Origin: JAFGXT01 sp963677165
GTDB taxonomy: Bacteria > Verrucomicrobiota > Lentisphaeria > Victivallales > SZUA-371
DNA: 64,000 nucleotides
NCBI GenBank assembly: GCA_963677165.2
Contig: CAXXSX010000001.1
Location: 372,001-436,000, forward strand
Direction of reading: 5' to 3'
Part shown: in pieces, positions 18,120 through 25,648 of the stretch
How the letters are laid out: every line of letters begins with the position of its first letter
Numbering within the stretch: the first letter of the stretch is position 1
Made by a program: the position numbers and the translations under genes
The notes under the pieces: generated by a model
Databases searched by the model: none
What the model was told of the DNA's origin: nothing
What the model saw: the letters and a program-made list of their open reading frames with translations, nothing else

Positions 18120-19208
18120 ATGATTGAAGCAAATAAATTTAAACTGGGTATGTTTGTGGTCAGTGCGTGTGTGCTGTTTCTGGCTGCTATTTTCGTTTTT
18201 GGACTATCCGATATGTTCCGCCACAGTGTTGTTGTTTTTTCGGTATTCAGTGATTCAGTTCAGGGGCTGAGCGTTGGGTCGCCGGTTAAATTCAAGGGTG
18301 TTCCGGTTGGACAAGTGAAAAAAATCTTGATCCGTGGTGAAGATGAACATATTCTCGTTTTTATGGAACTGGACCTGACGGTTTATTCCAAGGGAAGTGA
18401 TGGCAATCAGTTTGGCAGCGAGGAGTTCGAGAAATTTTATCAGATACAAATGAAGCGAGGGTTAACTTGCGGGCTGGAACTGGCCGGTATTACCGGAATG
18501 AAATATGTCGAACTGGACTATGTCAGTGGGGCCAAGGACTTCAAACCATTGCCTCGGCCCAATGGAGTAAAAGGCTTTTATATTCCATCACGTCCTTCAG
18601 TGATTCAGAATATAATTAAGATGATCAATAAATCCCTTTCCAGTATTGCCGGACTTCAGCTTGATAAGTTGTCCAATGAAGCCCGAGGCGTTTTGAAGGG
18701 AGCCAATGATCTTTTCAATGATGGAAAATTAAAAAATACGATTACTAAAATCCATGAAGTTGTTGTCAATATCGACAGAGCGGTGAAGGAAGTCATAGAA
18801 GATCCGGGTGTTAAGCGTTCAATCAAACGGCTGGACGGCATTACTGCCAATCTGGATACTGGTTTGAATAATATCAATTCAAGTTTGAGTAAAGAACGGT
18901 TGAATAAGCTTTATGAAATCGTTAAACGTGATTTAGAGGATGTCAATGCCCTGATCTCTCAGGTTAGATCTGATATTGATAAGCTGAAGTTGCCGAAAAC
19001 AGTGAAGGCTATTCGAACTTCCGCAGAAGCGGTTGCCGACAGTAAAATTGCAGTACTGCTTACACTACAGCGCCTCAATAAGACTCTTGAATCTGTTGCG
19101 GATCTTGTTTCTTCTATTGAAGATGATCCAAGCTCTTTGATTAAGGGGAAACATAAAAAGCCGTTAACCGGTGCGAATGGAGAAATCCTTCCTAAATATA
19201 TCAAATAA
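18120..19208 (+). CDS. mlaD: MlaD-like MCE-domain protein
   Basis: 362 residues, longer than E. coli MlaD (about 180). Residues 10-28 form the single N-terminal membrane helix, followed by an MCE/MlaD domain: VFSDSVQGLSVGSPVKFKGVPVGQV is the signature and ELAGITGMKYVELDYV follows. The second half is predicted helical with many Ile/Leu heptads (NLDTGLNNINSSLSKERL), resembling the periplasm-spanning needles of longer MCE proteins. It should present lipid to or receive it from the outer membrane. It starts 49 nt after mlaF and ends before a clear terminator. Confidence 0.9.
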   Translation: MIEANKFKLGMFVVSACVLFLAAIFVFGLSDMFRHSVVVFSVFSDSVQGLSVGSPVKFKGVPVGQVKKILIRGEDEHILVFMELDLTVYSKGSDGNQFGSEEFEKFYQIQMKRGLTCGLELAGITGMKYVELDYVSGAKDFKPLPRPNGVKGFYIPSRPSVIQNIIKMINKSLSSIAGLQLDKLSNEARGVLKGANDLFNDGKLKNTITKIHEVVVNIDRAVKEVIEDPGVKRSIKRLDGITANLDTGLNNINSSLSKERLNKLYEIVKRDLEDVNALISQVRSDIDKLKLPKTVKAIRTSAEAVADSKIAVLLTLQRLNKTLESVADLVSSIEDDPSSLIKGKHKKPLTGANGEILPKYIK

Positions 19209-19235
19209 CATCCGGTAAATTCAATATCTGCTATT

Positions 19236-19275
19236 ACCTGCTACCTGTATTTTTGTACAGGCAGCAGGTTTTTCT
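19236..19275 (+). terminator. Rho-independent terminator of mla operon
   Basis: Stem of seven plus six base pairs around one A/C mismatch (19236-19249 with 19256-19269), six-nt loop and a run of T. The remaining part of the 381-bp gap up to 19506 shows nothing I can assign. Confidence 0.85.
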
Positions 19276-19506
19276 TGTCTGGCCTGATTTTTGCTATATA
19301 TCCTTAATTATGAACAGCGTAATCTGAGGATTCCTGTTCATGAGCGGTGAGGTTGTGTAAAGAGGAACTTTTTTCTTATTTTGCAGTGATGCGGGAAAAA
19401 ATGACCGGGTAATATGTTGATTAATGCATCAACATTAATTTGATATTTTCAAATTTTGATGATGAAATCGTCTTTTTTGAGCAAAGGAAAACGGTTGTTT
19501 GAAACA

Positions 19507-19524
19507 TTGGCACGGCATCTGCTT
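19507..19524 (+). promoter_or_regulatory. Predicted sigma-54 (RpoN) promoter of fliD
   Basis: TTGGCACGGCATCTGCTT matches the sigma-54 consensus TTGGCACG-N4-TTGCTT in all but one base, with the obligatory GG (19509-19510) and GC (19521-19522) exactly ten bases apart. The predicted start site lies near 19533, giving a leader of about 57 nt to fliD. Sigma-54 control of middle and late flagellar genes is well known in other bacteria. Confidence 0.75.
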
Positions 19525-19589
19525 GATTCTATCAAGCGTGGTTCAAAAGATTTTTATGAAATACTTTAAGAAATATATGGTGAACTAAA

Positions 19590-20984
19590 ATGACACTTCG
19601 GCTATCCGGTTTGGCATCAGGACTTGATACAGAGTCTGTTATTGAGGCTCTTATTGAAGTAAAACAGGAGCCTATCGATACTCTCGAGGATGAACTTGAT
19701 GAGTACGAGGAAATATATGACGTATGGGAAGAAGTTGATCTTGCGGTAAGTACTCTCTCTGCTGCTGTAACTGATCTTTGCAGTTATTCTACCTGGACTG
19801 CTAAAACCTTGGAATCTTCTGATGATACAGTTGTTGATGGTACCGTTTCGGGGTCTTTGGCTGATACAGGTACTTACGAGATTGAAGTAACTCAGCTGGC
19901 AGTTGCACATAGTTATCATACCGATACCTCTTCTGTCTCCGATACCGACTCGGAACTTGGCTATTCGGGGACATTCACTATTAATGGTGTAGAAATTACT
20001 GTCGAATCAACTGACTCTCTGGAAGATATCAGGGATGCGATCAATGATGTTACTGATGATATGGATGGAGCTGGTGCAACAGCTTCAATTATTGGTACGG
20101 CTTTGGTGATTACCTCAGGGGAAACCGGTGAGGGAAATGAAATGACAATTACTGATACCGATGGGATTCTTACTGATTTGGGGTTGTTCGATAATGAAAC
20201 TGCGGCTCAGGATTTGGAAGCTACGATCGATGGTATTGCTGTTACATCAACAAGCAACGATAGTGTGGCCGATTTTATTACCGGGGTTACTCTAAATTTC
20301 GATTCAGTCGGAACAACTACAATCTCTATTGAACGCGACACCGAAAGTATTATTGAGTGTATTGAGACTTTTATTGATGCATATAATGAATTGATGGATT
20401 ATCTGGGTGAACAGACTGAATACGTTGATGATGAAGAAGCTGAAGATTCCGACAATGAAGAAGGTGATTCAGGACTGCTCAACGGTGACAGCCTGGCTAA
20501 CCAGATTCAGAGAAAGTGCAGATCTATTCTGACTCAGCTTTCATCCGATAATGAAACCGTTACGAGTTTGTATTCATGCGGTATATGGACCGAGGATGAA
20601 ACAAATAATTTTGCGATTGTCGATGAAGATGCCCTGGAAGATGCATTGAATAGTAATTTTGAAGAAGTTCAGGATCTTTTCCGTAGTTACGGTACCGATG
20701 ACGAGACTGACAACGATGAGGACGGTTTGTTTAGACAACTTGATACTTATCTTGATTACCTTCTTGATGAAACCGATGGTGGTATTGCGACAAAAATGGA
20801 TACCATTTCCGATAAGACTACTCGACTTGAAGATAAGATAGAGGAAATGGAAACAGACCTTGAAACATATGAATTAGAACTTTGGGCTCACTATGCGGTA
20901 ATGGAAGAAGCCGTTAGTACCATTCAGACTTCTGCGGACTATGTGTTGTCAGCACTTGGTGAAAGCACTAGTGATGACGATTAA
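19590..20984 (+). CDS. fliD: Flagellar hook-associated protein 2 / filament cap
   Basis: 464 residues. The start LSGLASGLDTESVIEALIE is the FliD N-terminal D0 motif; the C-terminus (TTRLEDKIEEMETDLETYELELWAHYAVMEEAVSTI is the matching region, about 415-450) is the coiled D0 helix where FliD caps normally end with MEx-AMS-LQ. FliD caps the growing filament and promotes flagellin folding outside the cell. It is extremely acidic, with Asp/Glu/Thr/Ser dominating the middle and almost no Arg or Pro. No other flagellar gene is in the window, and it is monocistronic between a sigma-54 promoter and a terminator. Confidence 0.88.
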   Translation: MTLRLSGLASGLDTESVIEALIEVKQEPIDTLEDELDEYEEIYDVWEEVDLAVSTLSAAVTDLCSYSTWTAKTLESSDDTVVDGTVSGSLADTGTYEIEVTQLAVAHSYHTDTSSVSDTDSELGYSGTFTINGVEITVESTDSLEDIRDAINDVTDDMDGAGATASIIGTALVITSGETGEGNEMTITDTDGILTDLGLFDNETAAQDLEATIDGIAVTSTSNDSVADFITGVTLNFDSVGTTTISIERDTESIIECIETFIDAYNELMDYLGEQTEYVDDEEAEDSDNEEGDSGLLNGDSLANQIQRKCRSILTQLSSDNETVTSLYSCGIWTEDETNNFAIVDEDALEDALNSNFEEVQDLFRSYGTDDETDNDEDGLFRQLDTYLDYLLDETDGGIATKMDTISDKTTRLEDKIEEMETDLETYELELWAHYAVMEEAVSTIQTSADYVLSALGESTSDDD

Positions 20985-21019
20985 TATTTTACACTCTTTC
21001 ACCTGGGTTTAGGTGAGGG

Positions 21020-21067
21020 CCAGTGCTGGCTGATTATGACTCTCCAGCCAGCACTGGTTTTTTTTTC
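21020..21067 (+). terminator. Rho-independent terminator of fliD
   Basis: Perfect 13-bp stem (21020-21032 with 21045-21057), 12-nt loop and an uninterrupted T-tract to 21066. The convergent dmeF-like gene ends at 21079. Confidence 0.93.
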
Positions 21068-21078
21068 TGTCTTTTTTT

Positions 21079-22002
21079 CTATCCCGCATTATGCACTTCA
21101 ATACTTAAGTGCTTCAGATGAGGAATCTGGTCCTTCAGGCGTGAATGATATTCGTTTGCACTGATTCCTGTTCCTGAGATGATTGATAATATCCCGGCAA
21201 TATTTTCTGAATCCAGAAGCCAGAGATGAAGATCAATTATCTCCGAATCTCTATCGGCTTCTATAATCTGCCTGATTTTTTCTGTTATTTCCAGTCCTGC
21301 GCTGCCGTCCAGAAGAATTATACCCGTATCACGTAACAGGCTCCAGGCCCATTTCAGAATTAGAACTCCTCCGAGTATTCCAATTACCGGATCTAGCACT
21401 ACCCAGTTAAAATATCGACCGCAAAGCAGAGCCGCCAGGGCAAGAACCGAGGTCATTGCATCAGCCAGCACATGGAAATAAGCCGCTCTGAAATTATGAT
21501 CGTGGTGATGTTCATGTTGTTCATGGTGATGGTGCCCATGGTGATGACTTCCGTTATTCAGCATAAATACACTTATTACATTAACGGCCAGGCCGACGAT
21601 GGTAACCAGCATTGCATTGGAAAAGTCAATCTTTACCGGATTGAAAATACGTTCAACTGATTCGTAAATAAGCCATATTGCGCTGGCTCCAAGCATTAGA
21701 GAGCTGGTATAGCCGGCAAGTATACCGAATTTTCCGGTTCCGAAAGAAAATTTACAACTGGCATTATACTTTCTGGCCAGAACGTAAGCTCCCCAGGCAA
21801 TTCCCATTGCAAAGGTATGAGTTCCCATATGCCAGCCGTCGGCCAGAAGAGCCATTGATCCGGTAATGGTTCCGGCGATGATTTCGGCCAGCATGGTAAC
21901 GGCAGTAAGTAAGGCCACCTGGAGAGTTCTTTTTTCATTGTCTACCGATTTATTAAGGTCATTGGAATGCAGTATTCTGCATTTTATTTGTTTACTGCTC
22001 AT
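21079..22002 (-). CDS. dmeF: Cation diffusion facilitator, DmeF-like metal exporter
   Basis: 307 residues with six membrane helices. Metal-binding motifs are DGWHMGTH in helix 2 and HVLADAMTS in helix 5, which match the paired H/D sites of CDF proteins. FSFGTGKFGILAGYTSS and the overall N-terminal layout follow the DmeF subgroup (cobalt and nickel export in rhizobia). A His-rich loop (about residues 150-172, over a dozen His) lies between helices 4 and 5. It exchanges cytoplasmic divalent metal for protons at the inner membrane. The CsoR/RcnR-type regulator lies 27 nt upstream in the same operon. Metal specificity is inferred. Confidence 0.88.
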   Translation of the reverse strand: MSSKQIKCRILHSNDLNKSVDNEKRTLQVALLTAVTMLAEIIAGTITGSMALLADGWHMGTHTFAMGIAWGAYVLARKYNASCKFSFGTGKFGILAGYTSSLMLGASAIWLIYESVERIFNPVKIDFSNAMLVTIVGLAVNVISVFMLNNGSHHHGHHHHEQHEHHHDHNFRAAYFHVLADAMTSVLALAALLCGRYFNWVVLDPVIGILGGVLILKWAWSLLRDTGIILLDGSAGLEITEKIRQIIEADRDSEIIDLHLWLLDSENIAGILSIISGTGISANEYHSRLKDQIPHLKHLSIEVHNAG

Positions 22003-22029
22003 TGTCTTTTATCCTTGTTTTATGCCGTG

Positions 22030-22302
22030 TCAACGCATCTTTTGGAGATGTTCGACCAGCTCGTCTATTATACTTTCATCATGGTGTTGCACTGCTCTGG
22101 TAACACATCCCTTAAGGTGGTATTCCACTAGTTGTGACCATACCCCTTTCAGCGCTCCGTTTATCGAATTTATCTGGCGAAGTACTTCTATGCAGTCCCG
22201 ATCCCGCTCAACCATTCTGCCTACTCCGCGAACTTGTCCTTCTATTTTATTCAAACGTGCCTGCAGACGTTTTTTGCCCTCTGCTGTTCCGCATAGACTC
22301 AT
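22030..22302 (-). CDS. CsoR/RcnR-family metal-sensing repressor
   Basis: 90 residues of the all-helical DUF156 family. RLNKIEGQVRGVGRMVE near the N-terminus is the family signature. The metal-site residues read Cys37, His62, Cys66: the Cys-His-Cys fingerprint of copper-sensing CsoR and nickel-sensing InrS rather than the Cys-His-His of RcnR. It should repress its own operon with dmeF until metal binds. Start chosen at the ATG behind AGGA. The gene lies just downstream of a perfect promoter and palindromic operator. Confidence 0.92.
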   Translation of the reverse strand: MSLCGTAEGKKRLQARLNKIEGQVRGVGRMVERDRDCIEVLRQINSINGALKGVWSQLVEYHLKGCVTRAVQHHDESIIDELVEHLQKMR

Positions 22303-22334
22303 ATGTTTTTCCTCATGTTTTATTATTGTTATAG

Positions 22335-22357
22335 CATATAGGGGTATACCCTATATG
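22335..22357. promoter_or_regulatory. CsoR/RcnR-type operator
   Basis: Perfect 9-bp inverted repeat CATATAGGG / CCCTATATG around GTATA. The G-tract/C-tract with intervening AT is characteristic of DUF156-family operators. It overlaps the predicted transcription start of the regulator-exporter operon. Confidence 0.82.
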
Positions 22358-22360
22358 AAG

Positions 22361-22389
22361 ATAATAATTGTTGTTCTTATTTCTGTCAA
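22361..22389 (-). promoter_or_regulatory. Sigma-70 promoter of regulator-dmeF operon
   Basis: Minus-strand TTGACA (22384-22389) and TATTAT (22361-22366) are exactly 17 bp apart; the operator begins four bases past the -10. Confidence 0.85.
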
Positions 22390-22469
22390 GGCTTAAGGGT
22401 AAGGTTTGCTTGTAAAATACGCAAAAAGCGGTAAATTACAATTTTAACCAATTATAACAGGGAACTCTC

Positions 22470-23051
22470 ATGAAAAAAATCTTTGTCTTGTCATTAGCTT
22501 TGTTGGCTGGTAGTTTGTTTGCTGGAGAAAAGGAGAATCTTGCTGGAGAAATGCTTTCATTAATGGGAGCACCGGCCATGGTTAAACAATCTCAACAGAG
22601 AATGAAAATGCAACTAGGCGCAGTATTGAAACAGTTTGAAAAGATTCCTGCCGCCAAAGCAAAAGCTGTAGAAGCAGAAAAAAAGGCAAATGATTTGATC
22701 GTAAAATCTTTTAATTGGGATGGCGTAAAGGATGATCTCATAAAGCAATATATTGATGCTTTTTCCATTGAGGAAATGAAGGCTATTATTGCATTTTACA
22801 AGAGTCCGGCGGGTGAAAAGATGTTGAAAAAATCTCCGGTTGTGACGCGCAATTGCATGCAGATTATTCAGAAAAAAATGTATGCAGTGATCCCTCAAGT
22901 AGAGAAAATGATTAGCGAAGTCAAAGCGGCTGCTGGTCCTGCACCAAAAACTGCTTGTGTCGGAGGTAAATGTTCTACGTCCAAATGTGGAACAAACTGC
23001 GATCCGAAAACATCAAAATGCAAGGCTGGTGTTTGTCCCGCAAAAAAATAG
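22470..23051 (+). CDS. Secreted DUF2059 protein with Cys-rich tail
   Basis: 193 residues. Residues 1-18 form a signal peptide (cleavage after LFA). The central part, with QYIDAFSIEEMKAIIAFYKSPAGEKMLKK at about 89-117, is the DUF2059 domain of unknown function. The last 32 residues are unusual: six Cys and many Lys (ACVGGKCSTSKCGTNCD and on), looking like a metal-binding or disulfide-rich tail. It is divergent from the metal-sensor/dmeF operon across 167 bp that contain the operator, so shared metal response is possible. Periplasmic location inferred. Confidence 0.85.
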   Translation: MKKIFVLSLALLAGSLFAGEKENLAGEMLSLMGAPAMVKQSQQRMKMQLGAVLKQFEKIPAAKAKAVEAEKKANDLIVKSFNWDGVKDDLIKQYIDAFSIEEMKAIIAFYKSPAGEKMLKKSPVVTRNCMQIIQKKMYAVIPQVEKMISEVKAAAGPAPKTACVGGKCSTSKCGTNCDPKTSKCKAGVCPAKK

Positions 23052-23079
23052 CGGATAATTTGATATTTCGATATTTTGA

Positions 23080-23107
23080 AGCGGAGTCTTTTAGGCTCCG
23101 CTTTTTT
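23080..23107 (+). terminator. Rho-independent terminator of DUF2059 gene
   Basis: Seven-bp stem AGCGGAG / CTCCGCT (23080-23086 with 23096-23102) followed by TTTTTT. The convergent methyltransferase gene ends at 23119. Confidence 0.85.
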
Positions 23108-23118
23108 GTTTTTATTCG

Positions 23119-24213
23119 TCAGCGAATAAAATACATAACGGTTTCCGCCCAGCCTTCAGTATAATGTCTTAAATAAACTTTGTAATCAGGACAAAACTTC
23201 ATGATTTTTTCATGAATTTGATAAAAGTCAGAACATCTATGATAGACGCTGATTGCCAGTTTGGGACTTTCTGTTCTGATATGACCTTTTGCTCCTTCAA
23301 GCGCTTGTAGTTCATGCCCCTCAAGATCCATCTTAATGAATGTTATCTTGTCACTGATTGCATCGTCAAGCTTTACTACATCGATTTTTTCTGAGCCTGA
23401 TTCAACAACTGCACTGGCGTCTTTTGAGCTGGAATCAAAGCATAGTTTGGTGTTGTTGTCAGATACGCCTTTTAAAATAAATTCAATATTGGGGTGTCCC
23501 GCCAGTTTTTTGCGGGCTATATCCATATTTGTTCCAACCGGTTCAAACAAATATACTTTTGTGTAGTTGGGGCAACGGTTACAGAAATTTTCAGTGGTAT
23601 AGCCGTCGAATCCTCCTGCATCAATAAAGACCTCATTCTTGCCGTATGTTACAAAATCTGCGAAATATTGTTCTTTTAGAGCTACCCGGTAATTGTTCAT
23701 AAAACAGTGATCTCCTGTGAGGCGGAATTTAATGATGTCCTGAAAGGTTTGAACTGATTCGGCATCATTGAAACTCTTGGAGAGCTTTTCCCACTTATGA
23801 TAATTTGCCTGGAAATCGTTACGAATTGCGATAACAAAGTCAAATGGTTCGATACAATCTGAAGTTCTGTAAAGATCGCAAAACTGAATAAGATTTGTAA
23901 TACCGGCTTCTTTCGCTTTTTGGGTTACAGTTGAAGGATAGGTGCAGACTGTACCATTAACGACATATGAACCGAATGGGACTTCTTCTACATGTATCGA
24001 AGGAATGCCGTTCCAAAGCGTTCCGGCAGGAATGAAATCGTTGATAATTCCGTCTATTTTTATGATTCTGCACAACTTCTCAATATCGGGGGAATTGCCG
24101 TAAACATATCTTTTCATGGAGGCGTCAGGGGAAAGAAAATATTCAGCTTTCTCTCGTTTTTCCTGAGTAATACCGGCTTTCCAGTCTTTTAAGAACCCTT
24201 TGTAGTCGAACAT
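23119..24213 (-). CDS. FkbM-family methyltransferase
   Basis: 364 residues. The SAM-binding motif I EVFIDAGGFDGYTT lies at about 189-202, YLFEPVGTNMDIARKKL follows, and IDVVKLDD then FIKMDLEGHELQALEGA (about 290-305) is the FkbM signature. Members O-methylate sugars, lipids or polyketides. It is the last of six genes transcribed together, separated by 26 nt from the acyl carrier protein, and has a good ribosome site (GGAAGGAG). The extra 180 N-terminal residues precede the catalytic domain and are not recognised. The acceptor is unknown; a nucleotide-sugar or glycan product of the operon is the natural guess. Confidence 0.88.
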   Translation of the reverse strand: MFDYKGFLKDWKAGITQEKREKAEYFLSPDASMKRYVYGNSPDIEKLCRIIKIDGIINDFIPAGTLWNGIPSIHVEEVPFGSYVVNGTVCTYPSTVTQKAKEAGITNLIQFCDLYRTSDCIEPFDFVIAIRNDFQANYHKWEKLSKSFNDAESVQTFQDIIKFRLTGDHCFMNNYRVALKEQYFADFVTYGKNEVFIDAGGFDGYTTENFCNRCPNYTKVYLFEPVGTNMDIARKKLAGHPNIEFILKGVSDNNTKLCFDSSSKDASAVVESGSEKIDVVKLDDAISDKITFIKMDLEGHELQALEGAKGHIRTESPKLAISVYHRCSDFYQIHEKIMKFCPDYKVYLRHYTEGWAETVMYFIR

Positions 24214-24239
24214 TTTACTCTCCTTCCATAAACTGAGAA

Positions 24240-24485
24240 TCAGGATGTTTTGGCATCAATCATTGCAGATAAACCGGCTATTGTGCGGAATTGTGAAGAC
24301 GCAATTTCATCGTCAGTGAGTTCTATATCGAATTCCTTTTCAATATCAATGACAAAACGCATTACCCCCATTGAATCGATATGGCCCGACTTCAGGAAGT
24401 CAAAATTTTCCGGATCAATTCCGGCTCCAATTGGACGTTTCTGCTGAATGCGTTTCAGTAAGAATTCTTTGGTGCAGCTAGCCAT
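24240..24485 (-). CDS. Acyl carrier protein
   Basis: 81 residues when started at the ATG at 24485, which has GAGG seven bases upstream; an earlier ATG at 24515 would overlap the previous gene. The carrier signature is SGHIDSMGVMRFV with Ser38 as phosphopantetheine attachment site, and EFDIELTDDEI follows in helix III. It is more basic near the N-terminus than fatty-acid ACPs. Lying next to an AMP-forming ligase, it is likely a dedicated carrier that receives an activated acyl or aminoacyl group for transfer to the product of this operon. Confidence 0.9.
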   Translation of the reverse strand: MASCTKEFLLKRIQQKRPIGAGIDPENFDFLKSGHIDSMGVMRFVIDIEKEFDIELTDDEIASSQFRTIAGLSAMIDAKTS

Positions 24486-24499
24486 TATTTGCCTCGCTA

Positions 24500-25636
24500 T
24501 TATACTTTTATCCAAGTTTTTGTTTCGGCTGATTTTGTCATTGCTTCCAGCATTTTCAGGCCGTCAAGAGCGGTATCAACTCCGAATACTTTATCCGAGT
24601 TCCACTTGCCGGTATTTTTGTAGTCTCTCACACAGTCCGCAATATCACAGTATAAATTGGCAAAAGCCTCTATATATCCGGCTGGATGTCCGGCTTTAAA
24701 TCTGGTGTAGCGCGGCCGGCCGGCTTCTTCAACGTTGCAGCCGCGGTCAATGATCTCACGTTGACCCGTGTTATGGCACAGAATGATCTGTTCCGGCTCC
24801 ATCTGACACCATTCGGCCGAAGCTTTTTCGCCATATATTCTTATTCTCATCCCATTACGGTAACCAATTGCGGATTTGCTTATCCAGAGTTGTCCGGTGA
24901 AATTATTATTATAATTACAGATACAATGTACGTTGTCAATCACATTGTGAAAACTGCCGTAACTTTGTTGATCTGCAACCACTTCAATAGGATCGGCGCC
25001 GGTTAGGAATTGTATCAGTTGGTGCAGGTGTACAGCAAGATCAAGGTACAAAGTCGGGATTTCATTGTCAATCAGTCGCCACTGCTGCGGAGTAATCGGG
25101 TTGCCGTTCCGATCGATCTTCAAGTATCCTTCCTGAGGCATTTCCGCCTGGAAGTGGAGTAGCTGGCCCAGTGCTCCCGAAGCTATTATATGCTTTAGTT
25201 CCCTGATGATCGGGTATCCGGAATAATTATACGATACCGCAAGGAATGAGTTGTGTTTTTTTACCAGTTTTTTCAGGTTTTCCGCCTGACTGCATGTGCC
25301 AACCATCGCTTTTTCGCAGATCACCGGAATGTTTGCCTCAACACATCCACAGACAATATCGTAATGTGCCGGAGTCGGAGTTATGACTGCGACAGCGTCA
25401 ACCCCGCCGTTTCTTTCTGCTTCGATAAACTCCTGCCAGGAATTGTAAACTTTGTTTTCCGGAACTCCATAACGGTTTGCCGTGTCACGGTTTATTGTAG
25501 AATTACGACTAAAGCAGCCTGTCGTCAGTTCCCAACGGCCGTCTACGCGGCATGCGCAATAGTGTGCGTAGCCGACCGCGGAGTCGATTGCTCCACCGAT
25601 AAATCCTAATTTAAGAGGTGATAAGGATTCTGCCAT
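24500..25636 (-). CDS. Gfo/Idh/MocA-family oxidoreductase
   Basis: 378 residues. The N-terminal Rossmann fold starts KLGFIGGAIDSAVG; DAVAVITPTPAHYDIV and ANIPVICEKAMV (with the family's EK-x motif) lie near 80-115. The C-terminal domain ends with HPAGYIEAFANLYCDIA. Family enzymes oxidise or reduce sugars and cyclitols with NAD(P). It is preceded by AAGGA and ends 14 nt before the ACP gene. In related sugar clusters such a dehydrogenase forms the 3-keto sugar used by a DegT aminotransferase, as in WlbA/WbpB pathways; that fits the first gene of this operon but is inference. Confidence 0.9.
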   Translation of the reverse strand: MAESLSPLKLGFIGGAIDSAVGYAHYCACRVDGRWELTTGCFSRNSTINRDTANRYGVPENKVYNSWQEFIEAERNGGVDAVAVITPTPAHYDIVCGCVEANIPVICEKAMVGTCSQAENLKKLVKKHNSFLAVSYNYSGYPIIRELKHIIASGALGQLLHFQAEMPQEGYLKIDRNGNPITPQQWRLIDNEIPTLYLDLAVHLHQLIQFLTGADPIEVVADQQSYGSFHNVIDNVHCICNYNNNFTGQLWISKSAIGYRNGMRIRIYGEKASAEWCQMEPEQIILCHNTGQREIIDRGCNVEEAGRPRYTRFKAGHPAGYIEAFANLYCDIADCVRDYKNTGKWNSDKVFGVDTALDGLKMLEAMTKSAETKTWIKV

Positions 25637-25648
25637 TAAAATATTCCT

